A DNA stretch of 64,000 nt from Liquorilactobacillus nagelii DSM 13675 (GCF_019444005.1 NZ_CP049304.1:2108001-2172000); one strand, 5' to 3'; positions 45,488 through 55,360 are shown, counted from the stretch's first letter. Made by a program: numbers and translations. The notes: a model not told the origin generated them from the sequence alone.

Positions 45488-47152
45488 GAATAATTATTGT
45501 TGGTGGTGTTGCGGGCGGAAATGTCAGCTGCAGCACGTTTACGGCGCCTAGATGAAAACATTGAAATTATTATTTTAGAAAAAGGAAACTATGTATCTTT
45601 TGCGAACTGTGGTCTGCCATATTATTTGGGAGGAGAGATCACTGATAAGGCCCAATTAGTAATTAAAACACCAGCAGAATTACAACGGCGCTTTAATTTA
45701 GATATTCGTTTGAATCATGAGGTGGTTGGATTAGATTTTGCAGCTCAAGAGATTACTGTTAAAAATGCCCAAGAAACCAAAAAAATGCATTATGATCGGT
45801 TGTTATTAGCCCCGGGGGCACATCCAATTATTCCTAAATTTTCTGGTGTGGATTTAACTCATTCTCAGTTTACCTTAAGGGGTATTCCGGATTTGGAGAA
45901 GATTATAGCTAAGTTACAACAGCCAGCAATTAAGCGAATTGCGGTTATTGGCGGCGGTGCAATAGGTCTGGAAATTACTGAAGCACTACTGAAACAGAAA
46001 TATCAAGTTGCATTACTTGAAGCACAATCACAATTGTTAACATCGTTTGATCCGGAAATGAGTGTTTTGTTAGCTCAAGAACTAGAAAATCACGGAGCAA
46101 AGTTATATTTAAATGCTAAAGTTGCTGCAATTCAAGCTAATAATGACTTAATTTTAGCGGATCAAAGCAAGGTTGCAGTTGATGCGATTATTTTTGCGCT
46201 TGGTGTTCGGCCAGATACGGCTTGCTTTACTGCAGCTGGATTGAAAAGTGCAAACGATGGCAGCTTAATAGTTGATGAGAATTATCAAACCTCAGTCCAA
46301 AACGTTTACGCGGTTGGAGATGCAATTTTAACAATTAACCAATTGACTGGAAAATCACAGCCATTCCGATTAGCCTCACCAGCCAATCGCCAAGGACGGC
46401 AAGCAGCTGATGCAATGCTAGGGTACAAACGAAAAAATCGTGGGAATATTGGAACATCGATTGTCCGAGTCTTTGGTTTAGGGGCAGCGCAGACGGGTTT
46501 AAATGAAAAACAGCTGCACCAGCTCAAGCTGATGTTTAACTGCTTACATTTGCGCGGCAATTCGCATGTTGCTTATTTTCCTGGTGCGCAACCGTTTAGC
46601 TTGAAATTACTGTTTGAACAAAAGACGGGAAAAATTTTGGGAGCTCAAGCAGTTGGTGCTGGCAGTGAAAATGCAGCTCGGCGGATTGACATTTTAGCAA
46701 CAGCAATAAAAGCAGGAATGACTGTCAATGATTTACCCGAATTAGAACTGAGTTATTCACCACCTTTTGGAGCGGCTAAAGACCCAGTAAACTTAGCGGG
46801 ATATGCAGCACAGAATATCCTAGAAGGGCTATCTGAGAATATTCAGTGGCACGAGTTAAGCAAGTATCAAAAGGCGGGAGCTTATTTAATTGATGTTCGT
46901 GAGCCAGAGGAAATTACCACTAATGGAGCCTATCCGCAAGCTCATAATATTCCAGTAGATCAATTGCGAAAACACTTAAATGAATTGCCAGCAGATAAAT
47001 TATTGATTACAGCTTGTCAAAGTGGACAACGCAGTTATTTGGCGGAACGAATTTTGCGTAATCATGGATTTCGAGTTAAAAACCTCGATGGTGGTTGGCT
47101 AACGTATCAAGCAGGAATGCAAGCTGTTTTTCCCATTGCAGATAAGCTATAA
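45484..47152 (+). pseudogene. CoA-disulfide reductase/rhodanese fusion, frameshifted at the N-terminus
   Basis: About 555 residues if repaired. ATG 45484 starts MRIIIVGGVAGG, then the frame is lost: an extra A in AAA (45519-45521) separates it from the continuation MSAAARLRRLDENIEIIILEKG. Removing one A restores the FAD-binding loop. The rest is open to 47152 with FAD/NAD domains (SFANCGLPYYLGG with the active Cys; RIAVIGGGAIGLEI), a dimer domain and a C-terminal rhodanese (ITACQSGQRSYLAE). This is the CoADR-RHD type that reduces CoA and protein persulfides. Either a real mutation or a read error; a downstream TTG start (45497) would lack the FAD loop. Confidence 0.85.
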
Positions 47153-47199
47153 TCAAGGTAAGTTAATGAGACCAAAGCTGAACTAGGGGATGTGAAGTT

Positions 47200-47460
47200 A
47201 TGCAATGTGATCCGAAAATGTTGAATCGTTTGCGTCGTGCCGAGGGGCAAATTCGTGGAATTTTACGAATGATGGATAAGCATGCTGAATGTAAAGATGT
47301 TACTACCCAGTTACTCGCTGTGCGATCAAGCATTGATAAGGTGCTGGCCCTGATTGCCATTCAGAATTTGAAAGATCAGGTCACACAAAAAACAGCCAGT
47401 CAAATAATGGAAGATCCAGAAATTCAAGCTGCTTTAAAGTTAGTTATGAAGACTAGATAA
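47200..47460 (+). CDS. CsoR/CstR-family transcriptional repressor
   Basis: 86 residues of the DUF156 family. Cys3 and Cys31 (HAECKDV) are present, but at position 60, where Staphylococcus CstR has its second sensing Cys, there is Gln (QNLKDQV). His/Cys copper ligands of CsoR are also missing. So a persulfide link would need Cys3 or another partner. Its operon has a matching operator, so it probably represses the rhodanese-CoADR-regulator unit and responds to reactive sulfur. Confidence 0.85.
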   Translation: MQCDPKMLNRLRRAEGQIRGILRMMDKHAECKDVTTQLLAVRSSIDKVLALIAIQNLKDQVTQKTASQIMEDPEIQAALKLVMKTR

Positions 47461-47801
47461 TCTAACCAGACTAAAAAAATAAAGTTTGAAACGATATGTT
47501 ATGTTAAAAAGGGGAAAGTATCGGGCCTCCTGAGATAAAACTTTTGTAGAGTGGAGAAATCCACTCTTTTTATGTTTTGAAATAGCAATTGTTTTGTTGA
47601 AATTAAAGTTAAAAGCAATTTGAAATTAATTTTATTAAGCGATTTTGCTGACTAACTAATTAAAATGAAGCTGATAATAATTGATAGGAAATATTGTCAG
47701 TCTTACCAATGATATTTGAGCTGCTAAAGCATGTTGAAATTACCAATTTTATCATTCTTATGTTAGAATTTTAATTGATTTCTAATGGGGGATGGGTAAA
47801 A
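47461..47801. other. Intergenic stretch, AT-rich
   Basis: Apart from the terminator at 47548-47571 and the ribosome site before 47802 (GGGGGATGGG), I see no gene, repeat or structured element here. Confidence 0.5.
47548..47571 (+). terminator. Terminator after the persulfide operon
   Basis: AGAGTGGA, GAAA tetraloop, TCCACTCT, T run. A compact perfect hairpin. Confidence 0.85.
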
Positions 47802-48743
47802 GTGCCGTTAACTTTGATTACTGCAATTGCACCGATTATTTTTACTTTAGCGTTGGGATTTGTGTCAGGTTGGCGGCGGCAATTCCAAAAGCGGGCTAGT
47901 CAACTATTTATTGCCCTAGTGATGTCATATGCTCTGCCGCTTAGCCTGTTTGGCGGTCTACTAGCTACTAGTAGGAAAGTGATTATTCAGGACTTACCGC
48001 TTTTTTGGTGGTTGGGTCTAGGGATGATTGGCGTTTTCGCAATTTTAATTGTTGTTTATCAAATTAAATTGCATCATCTGAGCTTGGCCGTTTTACGAGC
48101 GTTGAGTGTGGCTTGCCCATCGGTTCCATTTATGGGTACCTCGGTTTTAGCCATTATTTTTGGGGCAACAGATAGTGTGATTTTAGTAGCTATTTGTGGG
48201 CTTTATTTAAATCTTATTCAAGTTCCACTGAGTGTTTTATTGTTAGCAGCTGGAGAAAACGATGAGCAGGTTAGTGGAGTTCAACAAGCTAGTGAGCGGT
48301 TGGCAGCTGCTTTTAAAAAGCCCCTTGTCTGGGCACCAATTTTAGCATTTGCTTTAAATCTTAGTGGTTTCAAATTGCCAGCTGTTTGGCTACCATTGTT
48401 CAGTGAACTAGGTCAAGCAGCTGGTGGAGTAGCCTTGTTTGCAATTGGAATTATGTTATATGTGCAGCGCTTTAGTATTTCTCGGTTTGTGTTGTTAAAT
48501 GTTAGTTTGAAAAATATTGGCTTACCGGGCCTAATTTGGGGGATTATGGTAATCGCTGGAGCTAGTTGGCATTTTCAGCAATTAGTAGTTATTACTTTAG
48601 CAATTCCAACGGCGGCAATGCCAAGCATGTTGGCGATCCAAAATCATGTTCACGAAGATGAGATGGCTTCAACCCAATTGGTCAGTACCTTGTTGTCAGT
48701 TTTAACAATGGGAATGTTTATGTTTTTCTTAGGGGTAAAATAG
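47802..48743 (+). CDS. AEC family transporter
   Basis: 313 residues from GTG 47802 (an earlier in-frame TTG at 47775 has no ribosome site). About ten membrane segments in two bundles, with the pattern typical of the auxin efflux carrier family, including the mid-protein loop near residue 155-175 (GENDEQVSGVQQASERLAAAF). Lactobacillar members move malate or other organic acids; substrate not evident. No operon partner. Confidence 0.85.
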   Translation: MPLTLITAIAPIIFTLALGFVSGWRRQFQKRASQLFIALVMSYALPLSLFGGLLATSRKVIIQDLPLFWWLGLGMIGVFAILIVVYQIKLHHLSLAVLRALSVACPSVPFMGTSVLAIIFGATDSVILVAICGLYLNLIQVPLSVLLLAAGENDEQVSGVQQASERLAAAFKKPLVWAPILAFALNLSGFKLPAVWLPLFSELGQAAGGVALFAIGIMLYVQRFSISRFVLLNVSLKNIGLPGLIWGIMVIAGASWHFQQLVVITLAIPTAAMPSMLAIQNHVHEDEMASTQLVSTLLSVLTMGMFMFFLGVK

Positions 48744-48828
48744 GCATTTTAGTAGACGTTGGTTGATGATTTAGGTAGGATAATGGTAGAAGTGAAAGCT
48801 TTTTCATAAACGAGAAAGGAGCATACCA

Positions 48829-49440
48829 ATGACTTATCATCTTCCTGCTTTACCTTATGATTATGCTGCTTTAGAGCCCTATATTGATCAAACGACAATG
48901 AAGTTACATCATGATCGGCATCATCAAACGTATGTTAATAATCTCAATCAAGCTCTAGAGAACTATCCGGCTGCCGCTAACTGGTCATTAGAACAATTAT
49001 TGACTAATTGGGAGGATCTGCCCGATAAGATTGCGACAGCCATTCGAAACAGCGGTGGCGGCCATGCTAACCATTCGTTTTTTTGGGAGACTTTGACCCC
49101 CGAGTTTGATCAGGCATTGCCTAGCAATCTTCAAGCTGCTTTAGAAGAAACATTTGGCAGTGTTGCTGAGTTTAAACGACAGTTTTCAACGGCAGCTGCC
49201 AGTGTTTTCGGTTCCGGTTGGGCTTGGCTGGTTCATGATGAAGATGGACAATTGTTGATTACGACAACTGCTAATCAAGACTCGCCATTAATGTTGGATC
49301 AACAACCTTTGCTGGGTTTAGATGTCTGGGAGCATGCCTACTATTTAAAATACCAAAATCAGCGTCCGGCATATATTGAAGCGTTTTGGCACGTGATTAA
49401 TTGGGGAAAAGTCGCTGAAAGGTTTGAGCAGAGTAATTAA
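48829..49440 (+). CDS. sodA: Superoxide dismutase (Mn/Fe type)
   Basis: 203 residues with the four metal ligands in place: KLHHDRHHQTYVNN, HANHSFFW, DVWEHAYYLKY. Cytosolic, no signal. AAAGGAG precedes ATG. Superoxide dismutase is absent from many lactobacilli, so it is a marker of oxygen tolerance here, in line with the menaquinone-type methyltransferase at 62048. Confidence 0.95.
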   Translation: MTYHLPALPYDYAALEPYIDQTTMKLHHDRHHQTYVNNLNQALENYPAAANWSLEQLLTNWEDLPDKIATAIRNSGGGHANHSFFWETLTPEFDQALPSNLQAALEETFGSVAEFKRQFSTAAASVFGSGWAWLVHDEDGQLLITTTANQDSPLMLDQQPLLGLDVWEHAYYLKYQNQRPAYIEAFWHVINWGKVAERFEQSN

Positions 49441-49461
49441 TTTTTAAATTGAAAAATAAAA

Positions 49462-49500
49462 AAACTGGAGAACGATAGCAGTGGTTGTTCTTCAGTTTTA
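49462..49500 (+). terminator. Terminator after sodA
   Basis: AAACTGGAGAAC pairs with GTTCTTCAGTTTT, followed by a short T run. Confidence 0.7.
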
Positions 49501-49723
49501 ATGCGCTTTTAGCGAAGATGATAAGCTTAAATATTTCCTAACGTTTAAATAAAGCTGTTAATTGTAGAATAATGTATTGTATAATGTTAAGTTGTTTCAA
49601 TATAGAAGTTTTTTATAGTCAGGGAGCGGTTTAAACATCTGGGGGAACGGTTGTTGCCGATACTGATTTTTTCAAGTGGACTTGACAAAGTGCAGCTTGA
49701 ATTTTAAAGGAGTTAAACTGTTT

Positions 49724-51151
49724 ATGAAGGTCGTCCGAAATTATTTATATAATGCTGGTTATCAGCTACTGCTAGTTCTTTTGCCCTTGGTTACCGCGAC
49801 CTACATAAGTCGAGTCTTAACCAATACGGGTGTAGGAATTAACTCCTACACTAATTCTATTATTTCATATTTTATTTTGTTTGGTAGTTTAGGAATTAAT
49901 CTCTATGGGAATCGCGAGATAGCTTATTTACGTAATAAACCACAGAAGATGTCACAGGCGTTTTGGGAAATTGTAATTTTAAGGGTTTTAGCCGTTATTT
50001 TAGCATATATAGTTTTCTTTATTTATATTCCATTTAGTAGACACCCTACTCTAATGATTTTCCAATCAATTAATTTGTTAGCAGTAATCTTAGATATTTC
50101 ATGGTTATATATGGGGATTGAGGATTTTAAAAAAACCGTTACCCGAAATACACTAGTTAAAATTATTTCTTTGATTGCAATTTTCATGTTTGTTAAAAAT
50201 AAAAGTGATTTAGGATTGTATATTATTATTTTAGGATTAGGCAGCTTGCTAGGTAACTTAACTCTCTGGCCTTTTTTAAGGGGTGTTATCAAAAGAGTTA
50301 AATGGAATCAGCTGCATCCTTTTCAACATTTACGACCGTCTTTGGTGCTGTTCTTTCCACAAGCAGCAATTACAGTTTATGCTGTTCTAAATAAGACAAT
50401 GCTCGGCTTGATAGCGGGAACGGTAAATTCGGGATATTATAACAATGCTGATACGATTATTAAGACAGTTTTGGCATTAGCAACTGCAACGGGAACAGTT
50501 ATGTTACCGCATGTTGCCAATGCCTTTGCCAAGGGTGAAAAAGCGAAAGTTAATCAAATGCTATATGATTCTTTTGATTTTATTTCCTTTTTAACGGTCG
50601 CAATGATGTTTGGCCTAGCTGGGTTATCGTTACACTTAGGCCCGTATTTTTATGGCCGTGGTTTTCAGCCAGTTGGGCTGGCGATGCTGTTAGAATCACC
50701 GGTAATCTTGTTGATTGGTTGGAGCAATGCGATTGGCACGCAGTTTTTATTGCCGACGAATCATAATAAAGAATTTACGACTTCAGTAGTTTTAGGAGCG
50801 AGTGTTAATATTGTCATTAACTTTCCGATGATTTATTTTGGTGGTTTAAATGGTGCCATTTTGGCAACAGTTATTTCAGAAACTTGTGTTACTGGCTATC
50901 AGTTATGGGTTGTTCGAAAAACGATTAATTTTCATCTACTTTTTCTAAACTTACCAAAGTACTTAATTGCCGGGGTATTAATGTTTATTCCGGTTTTTTG
51001 GATCAATAATTCGGTACATACCAGTATTCTTTCAATTGGAGCGGAAGTATTATTAGGAATTATTGTTTATGCAGTGATGATTTTGCTGTTACGTCCAACA
51101 ATTTTAGAAAAAGCTAAAAAAGTCTTAGCTGAAAAAAGAGCTGGTCGTTAA
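49724..51151 (+). CDS. Polysaccharide flippase (Wzx/MATE-like)
   Basis: 475 residues from ATG 49724, with AAAGGAG about 11 nt upstream. About 12-14 membrane segments (start FLIYNAGYQLLLVLLPLVTATYIS-like) of the MVF/oligosaccharide flippase superfamily. It would move lipid-linked glycans across the membrane. No glycosyltransferases adjoin, so its substrate may be made elsewhere, possibly at the cluster starting at 63284 or at 19686. Confidence 0.88.
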   Translation: MKVVRNYLYNAGYQLLLVLLPLVTATYISRVLTNTGVGINSYTNSIISYFILFGSLGINLYGNREIAYLRNKPQKMSQAFWEIVILRVLAVILAYIVFFIYIPFSRHPTLMIFQSINLLAVILDISWLYMGIEDFKKTVTRNTLVKIISLIAIFMFVKNKSDLGLYIIILGLGSLLGNLTLWPFLRGVIKRVKWNQLHPFQHLRPSLVLFFPQAAITVYAVLNKTMLGLIAGTVNSGYYNNADTIIKTVLALATATGTVMLPHVANAFAKGEKAKVNQMLYDSFDFISFLTVAMMFGLAGLSLHLGPYFYGRGFQPVGLAMLLESPVILLIGWSNAIGTQFLLPTNHNKEFTTSVVLGASVNIVINFPMIYFGGLNGAILATVISETCVTGYQLWVVRKTINFHLLFLNLPKYLIAGVLMFIPVFWINNSVHTSILSIGAEVLLGIIVYAVMILLLRPTILEKAKKVLAEKRAGR

Positions 51152-51167
51152 ACTGAAAACATTTGTT

Positions 51168-51201
51168 AGTCTAAGAATTTAAATTTTCTTGGACTTTTTT
51201 T
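51168..51201 (+). terminator. Terminator after the flippase
   Basis: AGTCTAAGAA pairs with TTCTTGGACT, followed by T7. Confidence 0.75.
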
Positions 51202-51218
51202 GTGAGTTAGTGTTATAA
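51189..51218 (+). promoter_or_regulatory. Sigma-A promoter of the VOC protein gene
   Basis: TTGGAC (51189-51194), 18 nt, TATAAT (51213-51218). The -35 overlaps the preceding terminator. Confidence 0.6.
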
Positions 51219-51252
51219 TAAATGTATCAACTTACAGAGGAGAATAATCAAT

Positions 51253-52137
51253 ATGACTGTTATTATTCCAGATTTCCAACTAGCAGCTGAAACACAACCA
51301 GGTACAGTTGCATTAAAAGTAAATAATTTAGCAGACCAAACAAAATTTTATCGTGATGTAATTGGATTGGCCGTATATGAACAAAATACAATGCAGAGCA
51401 TTTTAGGGGCGCATGATAGTCAGCAACCGCTACTGATTTTACGACGGGTTGTTTCACCTTTACCAATTACTCCTAAAACAGGTTTATATCATGTTGCTTT
51501 TTTACTACCAACGCGCAAAGACTTAGGCAATGCTTTAATTCATTATTTGACGGAACAGGCACCGTTAATTGGCGCAAGCGATCATGGATACAGTGAGGCT
51601 TTATATTTAACTGACCCCGAAGGAAATGGCATTGAGGTCTATCACGATAAGCCACGCAGCCAATGGGATATTCGACCTGATGGCGAAATTCCGGGAATTA
51701 CGATTGAAATGGATGCCCAAGCAGTAGTTGACGCTGCTGATCGTCAGTGGTCAGGCTTCCCAGCTGGAACTAAGGTTGGACATGTACATCTAAAAGTTGC
51801 TAATTTAGCAGCAACCGAAGAATTTTATACCGACGTTCTCGGCTTGTCTTTGAAAACAAATTTTGGCAAAAGTGCAAAGTTCTTTGCTAGCGGGGGCTAT
51901 CACCATCATATAGCCGGTAATATTTGGACGGGGAGAGACTTAGCGTCCAGTGATCCGCATGACTTGGGTTTAGCCTATTATACTTTTTGGACCCAAAACG
52001 ATCAGGAATTAGCTCGAATTAAGGAGAACTTAGAAAAGTTGCAGCAACCATTTGAAGTCTTGGCTGGACAGCAATTAGCCTTAACTGATCCGAGCGGTAT
52101 TCAGTTAAGATTTGAAAACATGCCTAATTTTAAATAA
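51253..52137 (+). CDS. VOC-family dioxygenase/glyoxalase-like protein (CatE type)
   Basis: 294 residues with two VOC modules (TVALKVNNLADQTKFYRDVIGL at about 18-40; GHVHLKVANLAATEEFYTDVLGL at about 176-198). Similar to Bacillus CatE, an Fe-dependent catechol dioxygenase; metal ligands of the form His...His...Glu appear (YHVAFL, EVYHD). Substrate unknown. It stands alone between two terminators. Confidence 0.85.
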   Translation: MTVIIPDFQLAAETQPGTVALKVNNLADQTKFYRDVIGLAVYEQNTMQSILGAHDSQQPLLILRRVVSPLPITPKTGLYHVAFLLPTRKDLGNALIHYLTEQAPLIGASDHGYSEALYLTDPEGNGIEVYHDKPRSQWDIRPDGEIPGITIEMDAQAVVDAADRQWSGFPAGTKVGHVHLKVANLAATEEFYTDVLGLSLKTNFGKSAKFFASGGYHHHIAGNIWTGRDLASSDPHDLGLAYYTFWTQNDQELARIKENLEKLQQPFEVLAGQQLALTDPSGIQLRFENMPNFK

Positions 52138-52161
52138 AAAGAGCAGAAATCTTCATAAAAT

Positions 52162-52206
52162 AGCGACCACCAAAAGCTAGGACAAACTAGTTTTGGGTGG
52201 TCGTTG
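52162..52206. terminator. Long terminator between the VOC gene and oleate hydratase
   Basis: AGCGACCACC-AAAAGCTAG pairs with CTAG-TTTTGGGTGGTCGTT. Convergent genes end on both sides, so it probably serves both. Confidence 0.8.
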
Positions 52207-52248
52207 TTTTATGTTAATCGATAGAATTTTTAGCGATTCAAAGACACA

Positions 52249-53943
52249 TTAACTGAAGAGTTTCTTAGTAGCACGCATTAACGTTTTTAAGTCACGATCA
52301 TAGCGTGGAGTGTTAACCAAATGAGCCATTGGAATTCCAGCAAAATGAAAGGCAGCAATTTCGCCAGAACGAACAGCGCTTTGCTCAGTAAAAATCATTT
52401 GGAAGGGCTGTTCAACGAATTCACCAGTAAAGGCAAGATTGGTCGAATTTTCCGGAATAACTTCAGGACGATCGCTTTTAGCTCGATTATTGAACAAAGC
52501 AGAGGCGTAAGGCATATAAACGGGAATATTGTTAACAATGCTAGCAAGAATCTCAGCCTCTTTAGTTTTAATGTTAACTGGACCAGGATCAACTTTAGCT
52601 AGTTGACCAATTAATTCTTGAGCCATTTCTTTACCAGTCATTTCAACGTAAGGCTTTTGGACAAATTCTCCTCGACGGCGTGGGTATAAGAAATATCCCC
52701 AGATAACAGTTTCATTTGGTTTCTGTGTCGTAAAGTGCGGCTGATGATGAACAACAATTGACATGTTAACATCTTTTTGGCCTAAAGGAGTGATTGGCTC
52801 AGTTGATAAGAAAGAATTTAAAGCATTACCGGGCACTTGCGTGGTAATCCGGGTAATTTCATCCAATAGCAGGTGATTCTTGGTTGTCAAAGTGAAGCTA
52901 ACCCATTCACTGGCAGAACGATCCGCAAAGAACTTGTCAGGTTTACCAAGATTATAAAACTGTTCCGAAATTTGTTTCCAGAGACTCGCAGCTGCGCCGT
53001 AGTCTGGGTTTTCAGTAGCAGGAGTATCATAGTCACCCAGAGTAGCTGAGTCGGTAATTGAACCGTTGGTAAAGATAACAGCGGTTTGATCGTCAATTTC
53101 AATTTCTTCGGTTTCGTTAGTTTCGGTGTTAGTCATACTGATTTTAGTAACTGTGATTTCATCTTGCATCGTGGTTGGCTTGAACTTAAACTCAGTCACC
53201 CGCCGATTGAGAACAAAGTGGCAACCCTGCTCTTTTAGATAATTAATCAATGGTAGCATGATACTTTCGAATTGATTATAGCGAGTTCGATTGACGCCGA
53301 CTAGATGTTCAATTTGAGTAAATTCATAGATCATCTGATGCATATAACGGCGTAGTTCTTGTGCCGAACTTTGTAAACGAAAGGCAAAGGTTGTCTCCCA
53401 CATATACCAGAAGTTTGTTTGAAAAATATGTGGTGAATGCTTAAAATACTCGGCAATCGAAATATTATCAAGCTTTTCTTCATCCTCATCCGGCATCATA
53501 ATTAATTTTGTCAACAGTAAGCGGTCAGTATTGTTCAAACCTAAATGACCAGCAACTATAATCCCTTTACCGCCTTCCATTAAGCGAGCCTTATCAAAGG
53601 TTGGGTGGGCTGCATCAAACTCATAAGTATCTTGAGCAGCCGTTAAGCCAGATTCTGTTGCCGAGGGAATTCGTTCCAGTAAATCCATTAGGTCAACATA
53701 AGTTCGATAATTAAGCATCCGGCCACCACGGGCAAGATAACCACGAGTATTTTCTAATGGATGCTGCTGAGACCAATAATCATCGGCTGCCTCACTAGTG
53801 GTTGAACCGTCATTTGAACCATGATCGTCGAGTGAATAAAAGGTAATAGCATCACCATTCCAGTGTCCTTCTTGAATTAAATAGACTGCTGCTGCTAAGT
53901 TAGCTAAACCGGCACCAATCATAACTGCTTTTTTCTTAACCAA
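52249..53943 (-). CDS. ohyA: Oleate hydratase (myosin-cross-reactive antigen family)
   Basis: 564 residues. FAD-binding start (VMIGAGLANLAAAVYLIQEG), then the family patterns (DDHGSNDGSTTSEAADDYW; ENTRGYLARGGRMLNYRTYVDLMDLLERIPS; KGIIVAGHLGLNNTDRLLL). It adds water to unsaturated fatty acids such as oleate or linoleate to give hydroxy acids; cytosolic or membrane-associated. It lies behind a 42-residue membrane peptide gene. AAAGGACGT is close to the ATG. Confidence 0.95.
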   Translation of the reverse strand: MVKKKAVMIGAGLANLAAAVYLIQEGHWNGDAITFYSLDDHGSNDGSTTSEAADDYWSQQHPLENTRGYLARGGRMLNYRTYVDLMDLLERIPSATESGLTAAQDTYEFDAAHPTFDKARLMEGGKGIIVAGHLGLNNTDRLLLTKLIMMPDEDEEKLDNISIAEYFKHSPHIFQTNFWYMWETTFAFRLQSSAQELRRYMHQMIYEFTQIEHLVGVNRTRYNQFESIMLPLINYLKEQGCHFVLNRRVTEFKFKPTTMQDEITVTKISMTNTETNETEEIEIDDQTAVIFTNGSITDSATLGDYDTPATENPDYGAAASLWKQISEQFYNLGKPDKFFADRSASEWVSFTLTTKNHLLLDEITRITTQVPGNALNSFLSTEPITPLGQKDVNMSIVVHHQPHFTTQKPNETVIWGYFLYPRRRGEFVQKPYVEMTGKEMAQELIGQLAKVDPGPVNIKTKEAEILASIVNNIPVYMPYASALFNNRAKSDRPEVIPENSTNLAFTGEFVEQPFQMIFTEQSAVRSGEIAAFHFAGIPMAHLVNTPRYDRDLKTLMRATKKLFS

Positions 53944-53973
53944 TCAAAATCACGTCCTTTCAATGACTAGAAA

Positions 53974-54102
53974 TTAACTATTGTATTTAGCATAGGCATT
54001 CAAATCGTCGCCTTGACCAATTTTCATGTATTTGACCGTTTTGTAGGCGACAATTGCAGTTGCAGTTGCCAAAATTAAACCGCAAAAACATTTTTTCTTC
54101 AT
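53974..54102 (-). CDS. 42-residue membrane peptide upstream of oleate hydratase
   Basis: Minus strand ATG at 54102 behind GAGGTGATCAGC. Starts MKKKCFCGLILATATAIVAY (basic, then one hydrophobic span) and has a polar C-terminal tail (MKIGQGDDLNAYAKYNS). Too short to be assigned by family. It is 30 nt before the oleate hydratase start on the same strand, so the two are probably translated from one mRNA. A -10 (TATGAT) lies near 54150. Confidence 0.65.
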   Translation of the reverse strand: MKKKCFCGLILATATAIVAYKTVKYMKIGQGDDLNAYAKYNS

Positions 54103-54202
54103 GCTGATCACCTCACTAAGTTTGATAAAAACTGACTTCCAAACAAATCATAGCGCGAAACCGCTTTTTTTGATAGTGATTTGATATCGATGTTAGAAAA
54201 GG

Positions 54203-55360
54203 TTAATTAGTTTGGGACTTTAAAAATTCTAAAGCAAATTTTTGATAAAATTCAATCGCCTGCAGGTAAATTGGCAATTCAACATATTCATTGCTTTGAT
54301 GGGAACTGTCAGATCCGGGACCGATTTCAATGCTATTAAAGGTACCTTTAGCTTGTAGGAATTCAGCGCCATCATTAGCTCCGGAACTACCAGCAATTTT
54401 AAAAGTTCGACCTAATACTTCCTGAGCAGTTAGCTGGGCAGCTTTGATAATTGGAGATTGTGGGTCCCCTGGGATAGCTTCTTCTGGAAAGCTATATTCA
54501 ACTGCCAACTTAACGTCAGACTGTTGGTTAAGTTCGGCCAGTAACTCAGCAATTTTGTCGTAAAAGACTTGATTTGGATAGGCAGGAATGGTACGAATAT
54601 TTCCCCATAGTTCAGCATAAGAAGGGATACTGTTAACTTGTTCACCACCTGAGATCTTAGTGATATTATGAGTAATTCCACCTAAAACCGGATCAACTGC
54701 TGTAAAATCGGCAAAACGTGCTTTAACTTGTTGATAAAAAAGCATTAGGTTATCAATTGCATTAACTCCAAATTGCGGTCGAGCTGAATGAGCCGCCTTA
54801 CCGATTGAAGTAATACGATAATCAATTACACCGCGGGCAGTATAGACCAGCTGACTAAGATCGCTGGTTGGTTCGGCAACGATTAAACCAATTAAATTAT
54901 CTGCATAGCCAGCTTTAGTTAGTTGGGCTGCTCCATATTCTCCGGTTTCCTCACCAACGGTTGCCAGCAAACGAATGCGACCAGATAATGGTTGCTTACT
55001 CTCAAGTAATTCCAGCATAGCAACTACCAAGGCGGCTAAGCCACTTTTCATATCAGCTGCTCCGCGACCGTACAAGCGCTGCTGCTTAATGACTGGTTCA
55101 AAAGGATCACTGTCCCAAGCATTCAAATCTCCAGGAGCAACTACATCTAGGTGACCCGAAAAACCCAAAATTGGGCCAGTTTCACCAATCGTGACGATCA
55201 GATTGTCGCGATTGGGGGCGTAGGTCAGACGTTCGACTTTAGCATTTGAATAAGGCTCAAATAAGCTGGCTAAGTAATCGGCAGCTTCGGCCTCATTATT
55301 ATTAACTGTTTTAATCCTGATCAGTTTTTGTAGAATTTCGATTTTTGCTTGTTCTTTCAT
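54203..55360 (-). CDS. M20 family ArgE/DapE-type deacylase
   Basis: 385 residues. Zinc ligands of the family: GFSGHLDVVAPGD (His), GRGAADMKSGLAAL (Asp), ATVGEETGEYGAAQL (Glu-Glu) and a late His (GPGSDSSHQSNEYV). Insert domain for dimerisation around 175-290. Could be succinyl-diaminopimelate desuccinylase or another N-acyl amino acid hydrolase; no lysine genes adjoin. Confidence 0.9.
   Translation of the reverse strand: MKEQAKIEILQKLIRIKTVNNNEAEAADYLASLFEPYSNAKVERLTYAPNRDNLIVTIGETGPILGFSGHLDVVAPGDLNAWDSDPFEPVIKQQRLYGRGAADMKSGLAALVVAMLELLESKQPLSGRIRLLATVGEETGEYGAAQLTKAGYADNLIGLIVAEPTSDLSQLVYTARGVIDYRITSIGKAAHSARPQFGVNAIDNLMLFYQQVKARFADFTAVDPVLGGITHNITKISGGEQVNSIPSYAELWGNIRTIPAYPNQVFYDKIAELLAELNQQSDVKLAVEYSFPEEAIPGDPQSPIIKAAQLTAQEVLGRTFKIAGSSGANDGAEFLQAKGTFNSIEIGPGSDSSHQSNEYVELPIYLQAIEFYQKFALEFLKSQTN

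Noticed and set aside
47529..47537. Reverse-strand CCCGATA-like core
   Set aside because: No matching -35 and no gene follows on the minus strand.
49656..49663. GCCGATAC resembling a sigma-28 -10 before the flippase
   Set aside because: The nearest TTAA is 21 nt upstream (49631), too far for the 14-15 nt seen in the other sites.
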